Below, one piece after another: positions 6,219 to 7,862 of a stretch of DNA of 7,862 nucleotides. The position numbers and the translations under genes are program-made. The notes under the pieces are model-generated. The model was not told where the DNA came from. It saw only the letters and a program-made list of their open reading frames with translations, and ran no database searches. Source of the stretch: Terriglobia bacterium (GTDB lineage Bacteria > Acidobacteriota > Terriglobia > UBA7540); assembly GCA_020072905.1 (NCBI GenBank), contig JAIQGB010000202.1, positions 1-7,862 of the forward strand, read 5' to 3'. Positions within the stretch are counted from its first letter, which is position 1. Every line of letters begins with the position of its first letter.

Positions 6219-6844
6219 ACGAAGCCCCGGGCGTGACAAACGAAATGGCTACATCCAGCGGCTCTGACGGCGGGGCTGTGATGTGGCACGCCGTGTACAC
6301 GCGACACCAGAATGAGAAAGTGGCCGCCCGTAATCTGGAGCACAAGGGTTTCGAGGTCTTCCTGCCGCTGTACTCAGAGATCCGCCGCTGGAAGGACAGA
6401 AGAAAGAAACTCTACCTGCCCGTCTTTCCTTGTTACGTTTTCCTTCGAGGTTTGCTCGGACGGCGTCTCGATGTGTTGACTACACCGGGAGTGCATTCGG
6501 TAGTGGGAAATGCGGGCCGTGCGGCTTTGGTTCCCCAAGAGGAAATTGAGGCGATCCGTCGCGTTGTTGATATTCGAGCTCACCTTGAACCTTGCCCCTA
6601 CTTGCGCATCGGTGATCGAGCCAGGGTCAAGACGGGGCCCTTGCGAGGCTTGGAGGGCATTCTCCTCCGCAAGAGGGATGGATCGAGCCGATTGATCCTG
6701 TCCATTGAATTATTGCGAAGGTCCGTGGCGGTCGAAGTGGATGAGTTCACGGTCGAAAGGGCAGTTCCTGTGGCGAGGGGGCGGGGAGAGTATTGGCCCC
6801 TAGCGGGCCCTTCGCTATGGACGCCTGCAGACGTTCGTCCGTAA
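6215..6844 (+). CDS. NusG-paralogue transcription antiterminator (UpxY/RfaH-like)
   Basis: A 209-residue transcription elongation factor of the NusG superfamily. The NGN domain starts at MWHAVYTRHQNEKVAARNLE (23-42), the usual NusG opening, and continues with the GFEVFLPLYSE and PVFPCYVFLRG signatures up to about residue 120. A KOW domain follows at about 133-184 (GDRARVKTGPLRGLEGIL). NusG binds RNA polymerase at the clamp and raises processivity. Family members inside capsule or exopolysaccharide operons (RfaH, UpxY, LoaP) act on their own long operon, and the position before an export gene fits such a role. The preferred start is TTG 6215, which overlaps the regulator's TGA (TTGA) and has a good ribosome site; this gives a 22-residue Gly/Ser/Thr-rich extension before the domain. 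ATG 6245 or 6281 are possible alternatives. It is unlikely to be the housekeeping NusG, which normally lies next to secE and ribosomal genes. Confidence 0.9.
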   Translation: MNEAPGVTNEMATSSGSDGGAVMWHAVYTRHQNEKVAARNLEHKGFEVFLPLYSEIRRWKDRRKKLYLPVFPCYVFLRGLLGRRLDVLTTPGVHSVVGNAGRAALVPQEEIEAIRRVVDIRAHLEPCPYLRIGDRARVKTGPLRGLEGILLRKRDGSSRLILSIELLRRSVAVEVDEFTVERAVPVARGRGEYWPLAGPSLWTPADVRP

Positions 6845-6923
6845 AGCTATTCGAACCGCAACGTGGCGACGCGTCCCGTTTCCGATGTTCCTAAACGCGA
6901 AAGAGCAATTGCAGAGGGGAAAT
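6845..6923 (+). other. Spacer between NusG-like and export genes
   Basis: This is the widest gap in the right-hand operon. I found no terminator, no promoter of good quality, and no copy of the RfaH ops core GGCGGTAG. The last part carries the ribosome site of the export gene (GAGGGG at 6914-6919). The two genes are therefore probably co-transcribed. Confidence 0.5.
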
Positions 6924-7748
6924 ATGAAACCGATGCTGAAGATTCAAGTCTTGGTGGCTGTTCTTTTCGTTGTCGCGACGAGTGCGCTCGCCCAGCGGAC
7001 GAACGACCACCCCCTTGCCGGAAATCCTGAAGACCTCCGACAGATAAGCGACCTCCTGGCCAGTGCTGGAACCCCGCGCGGGGATTTGGTTGCGGACCAG
7101 TCCGGCACATCTCGCGAGATCGCCCGCGAAACAGGAGGTGACGCCGCTGAAAGCACAACCCGCACGCCCCAGTTGCAGCGTCGGTACCCACGATACCTCG
7201 TAGAATACGGCGACTCTCTTTCCATCCAGTTTGCGTTCGTCCCCGACTTCAATCAATCCGTGACGGTGCAACCCGATGGGTATATCAGCCTGCGCGAGGC
7301 AGGCGACATCCACGTCGAAGGTCTCACCGCGCCAGAAATTGCCGAGCGAGTCCGCCGGCAGTACTCGAACATTTTGCAGGACCCGGTCGTCACCGTGAAT
7401 CTCACGGATTTCGACAAACCCTACTACGTCGTGGGCGGCAAAGTAGGACATCCCGGCAAGTACGATCTGCGCGGCGATACCACGGTCACGCAGGCCATCG
7501 CCATCGCCGGCGGCTTCAATGACACGTCCAAGCACTCACAAGTCCTGCTGTTCCGGAAGGTTTCTAATGACTGGGTGGAATCCACAACCCTCAATGTGAA
7601 GAAAATGCTCCGCGCGGGCAACCTCGGCGAAGATCTCCACCTTCAGCCCGGCGACATGCTCTATGTACCACAGAATAGGATTTCAAAAATTGAGAGATTC
7701 CTGCCCGTCCCTCACCCGGGCGTGATCATTAATCCGTCCAAATTCTGA
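6924..7748 (+). CDS. Wza-type polysaccharide export protein (Poly_export + SLBB)
   Basis: A 274-residue exported protein of the outer-membrane polysaccharide exporter family, which forms the channel carrying capsule or exopolysaccharide across the periplasm and outer membrane. A signal peptide covers about 1-23, with cleavage after SALA and before Gln24. That position is not Cys and there is no lipobox, so unlike E. coli Wza it is not a lipoprotein. A polar region (24-88) precedes the Poly_export domain at about 90-164 (YLVEYGDSLSI, TVQPDGYISL, LTAPEIAERV, DPVVTVNL). An SLBB-type ligand-binding fold follows at about 165-250 (YYVVGGKVGHPGKYDL, TVTQAIAIAGGF, LQPGDMLYVPQ). At 274 residues it is shorter than E. 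coli Wza (379). I chose ATG 6924, with GAGGGG four bases upstream, over the in-frame ATG 6885, because it places the basic n-region directly at the signal peptide. The gap to the NusG-like gene is 79 bases. Confidence 0.92.
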   Translation: MKPMLKIQVLVAVLFVVATSALAQRTNDHPLAGNPEDLRQISDLLASAGTPRGDLVADQSGTSREIARETGGDAAESTTRTPQLQRRYPRYLVEYGDSLSIQFAFVPDFNQSVTVQPDGYISLREAGDIHVEGLTAPEIAERVRRQYSNILQDPVVTVNLTDFDKPYYVVGGKVGHPGKYDLRGDTTVTQAIAIAGGFNDTSKHSQVLLFRKVSNDWVESTTLNVKKMLRAGNLGEDLHLQPGDMLYVPQNRISKIERFLPVPHPGVIINPSKF

Positions 7749-7760
7749 AAAGGCGAGACC

Positions 7761-7766
7761 AGAGGA
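7761..7766 (+). promoter_or_regulatory. Ribosome binding site of the last, partial gene
   Basis: AGAGGA ends five bases before ATG 7772, a good distance. It lies in the 23-base spacer after the export gene and supports a new gene starting there. Confidence 0.65.
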
Positions 7767-7771
7767 CCAAT

Positions 7772-7862
7772 ATGAGCAGCCCAAAAATGAATTCGAGAAA
7801 CGGACATTTTGCCCACCTCCGAACGACCCGGGATTTCGTGGCGATCGGATTCCGACATCGCC
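7772..7862 (+). CDS. Start of a further operon gene, probably Wzz/Wzc-type chain-length or co-polymerase protein (partial)
   Basis: Thirty codons are visible before the window ends, beginning MSSPKMNSRNGHF and continuing to RDFVAIGFRHR. The frame is open, has a good ribosome site and starts 23 bases after the export gene, so it is very likely real. The end of the visible part resembles the cytoplasmic segment just before the first membrane helix of Wzz/GumC/Wzc proteins, and the gene after a Wza-type exporter is often of this family. The functional call rests mostly on synteny, since no membrane helix or ATPase motif is in view. Confidence 0.6.
   Translation, partial: MSSPKMNSRNGHFAHLRTTRDFVAIGFRHR

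Noticed and set aside
6885..6923. Earlier ATG for the export protein
   Set aside because: It adds 13 residues before the signal peptide and lacks a ribosome site as good as the one before ATG 6924.
1..7862. CRISPR arrays, tRNA or rRNA genes, insertion sequences
   Set aside because: I saw no spaced direct repeats of CRISPR type, no tRNA-like cloverleaf or rRNA core sequence, and no transposase motifs. The only clear repeat is the coding heptad array.

Overview
The window holds two divergent transcription units of a GC-rich, diderm (outer-membrane-bearing) bacterium. The gene set is a very large CheB-CheR-PAS-kinase fusion facing an exopolysaccharide-type operon that starts with an NtrC-like regulator, a NusG paralogue and a Wza-like export protein. 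It resembles Acidobacteriota or a similar environmental phylum. That placement is inference from gene content; no rRNA or other phylogenetic marker is present.

Left part, minus strand (4300 down to the left edge): one uninterrupted reading frame of at least 1433 codons, read by hand through its whole length. In order it encodes a CheB methylesterase domain, a CheR methyltransferase domain, a PAS-like module, a seven-residue-periodic coiled coil, three PAS domains, a GAF domain and a NarX/DegS-type histidine kinase (HisKA_3 plus the start of an HATPase domain). The window edge cuts it in the ATPase N box. The long plus-strand frames over this region are antisense shadows.

Middle (4301-5132): a divergent intergenic region of about 830 bases. 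It contains one small gene with a strong ribosome binding site and a signal peptide (4507-4692), possible hairpins in that gene's leader, a perfect 10-bp palindrome (5023-5032), and a very good sigma-54 (-24/-12) promoter (5081-5097) about 36 bases before the next gene.

Right part, plus strand (5133-7862): a tightly packed operon. The first gene is an NtrC-family AAA+/Fis-HTH protein with no receiver domain, and its ATPase is visibly degenerate: no GAFTGA loop, Walker B Asp replaced by Ser, and a presumed arginine-finger position replaced by Cys. Its last four bases overlap the TTG start of a NusG/UpxY/RfaH-like elongation factor. A periplasmic/outer-membrane polysaccharide export protein of the Wza family follows, then the first 30 codons of a further gene, probably a Wzz/Wzc-type chain-length or co-polymerase protein.

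The right-hand operon appears to carry several layers of control over surface-polysaccharide synthesis: a sigma-54 promoter, a probably non-hydrolysing bEBP-like protein, and a specialised NusG for long-operon elongation. The most unusual observation is that a sigma-54-type promoter drives a bEBP-like gene whose own product lacks the residues needed to activate sigma-54.
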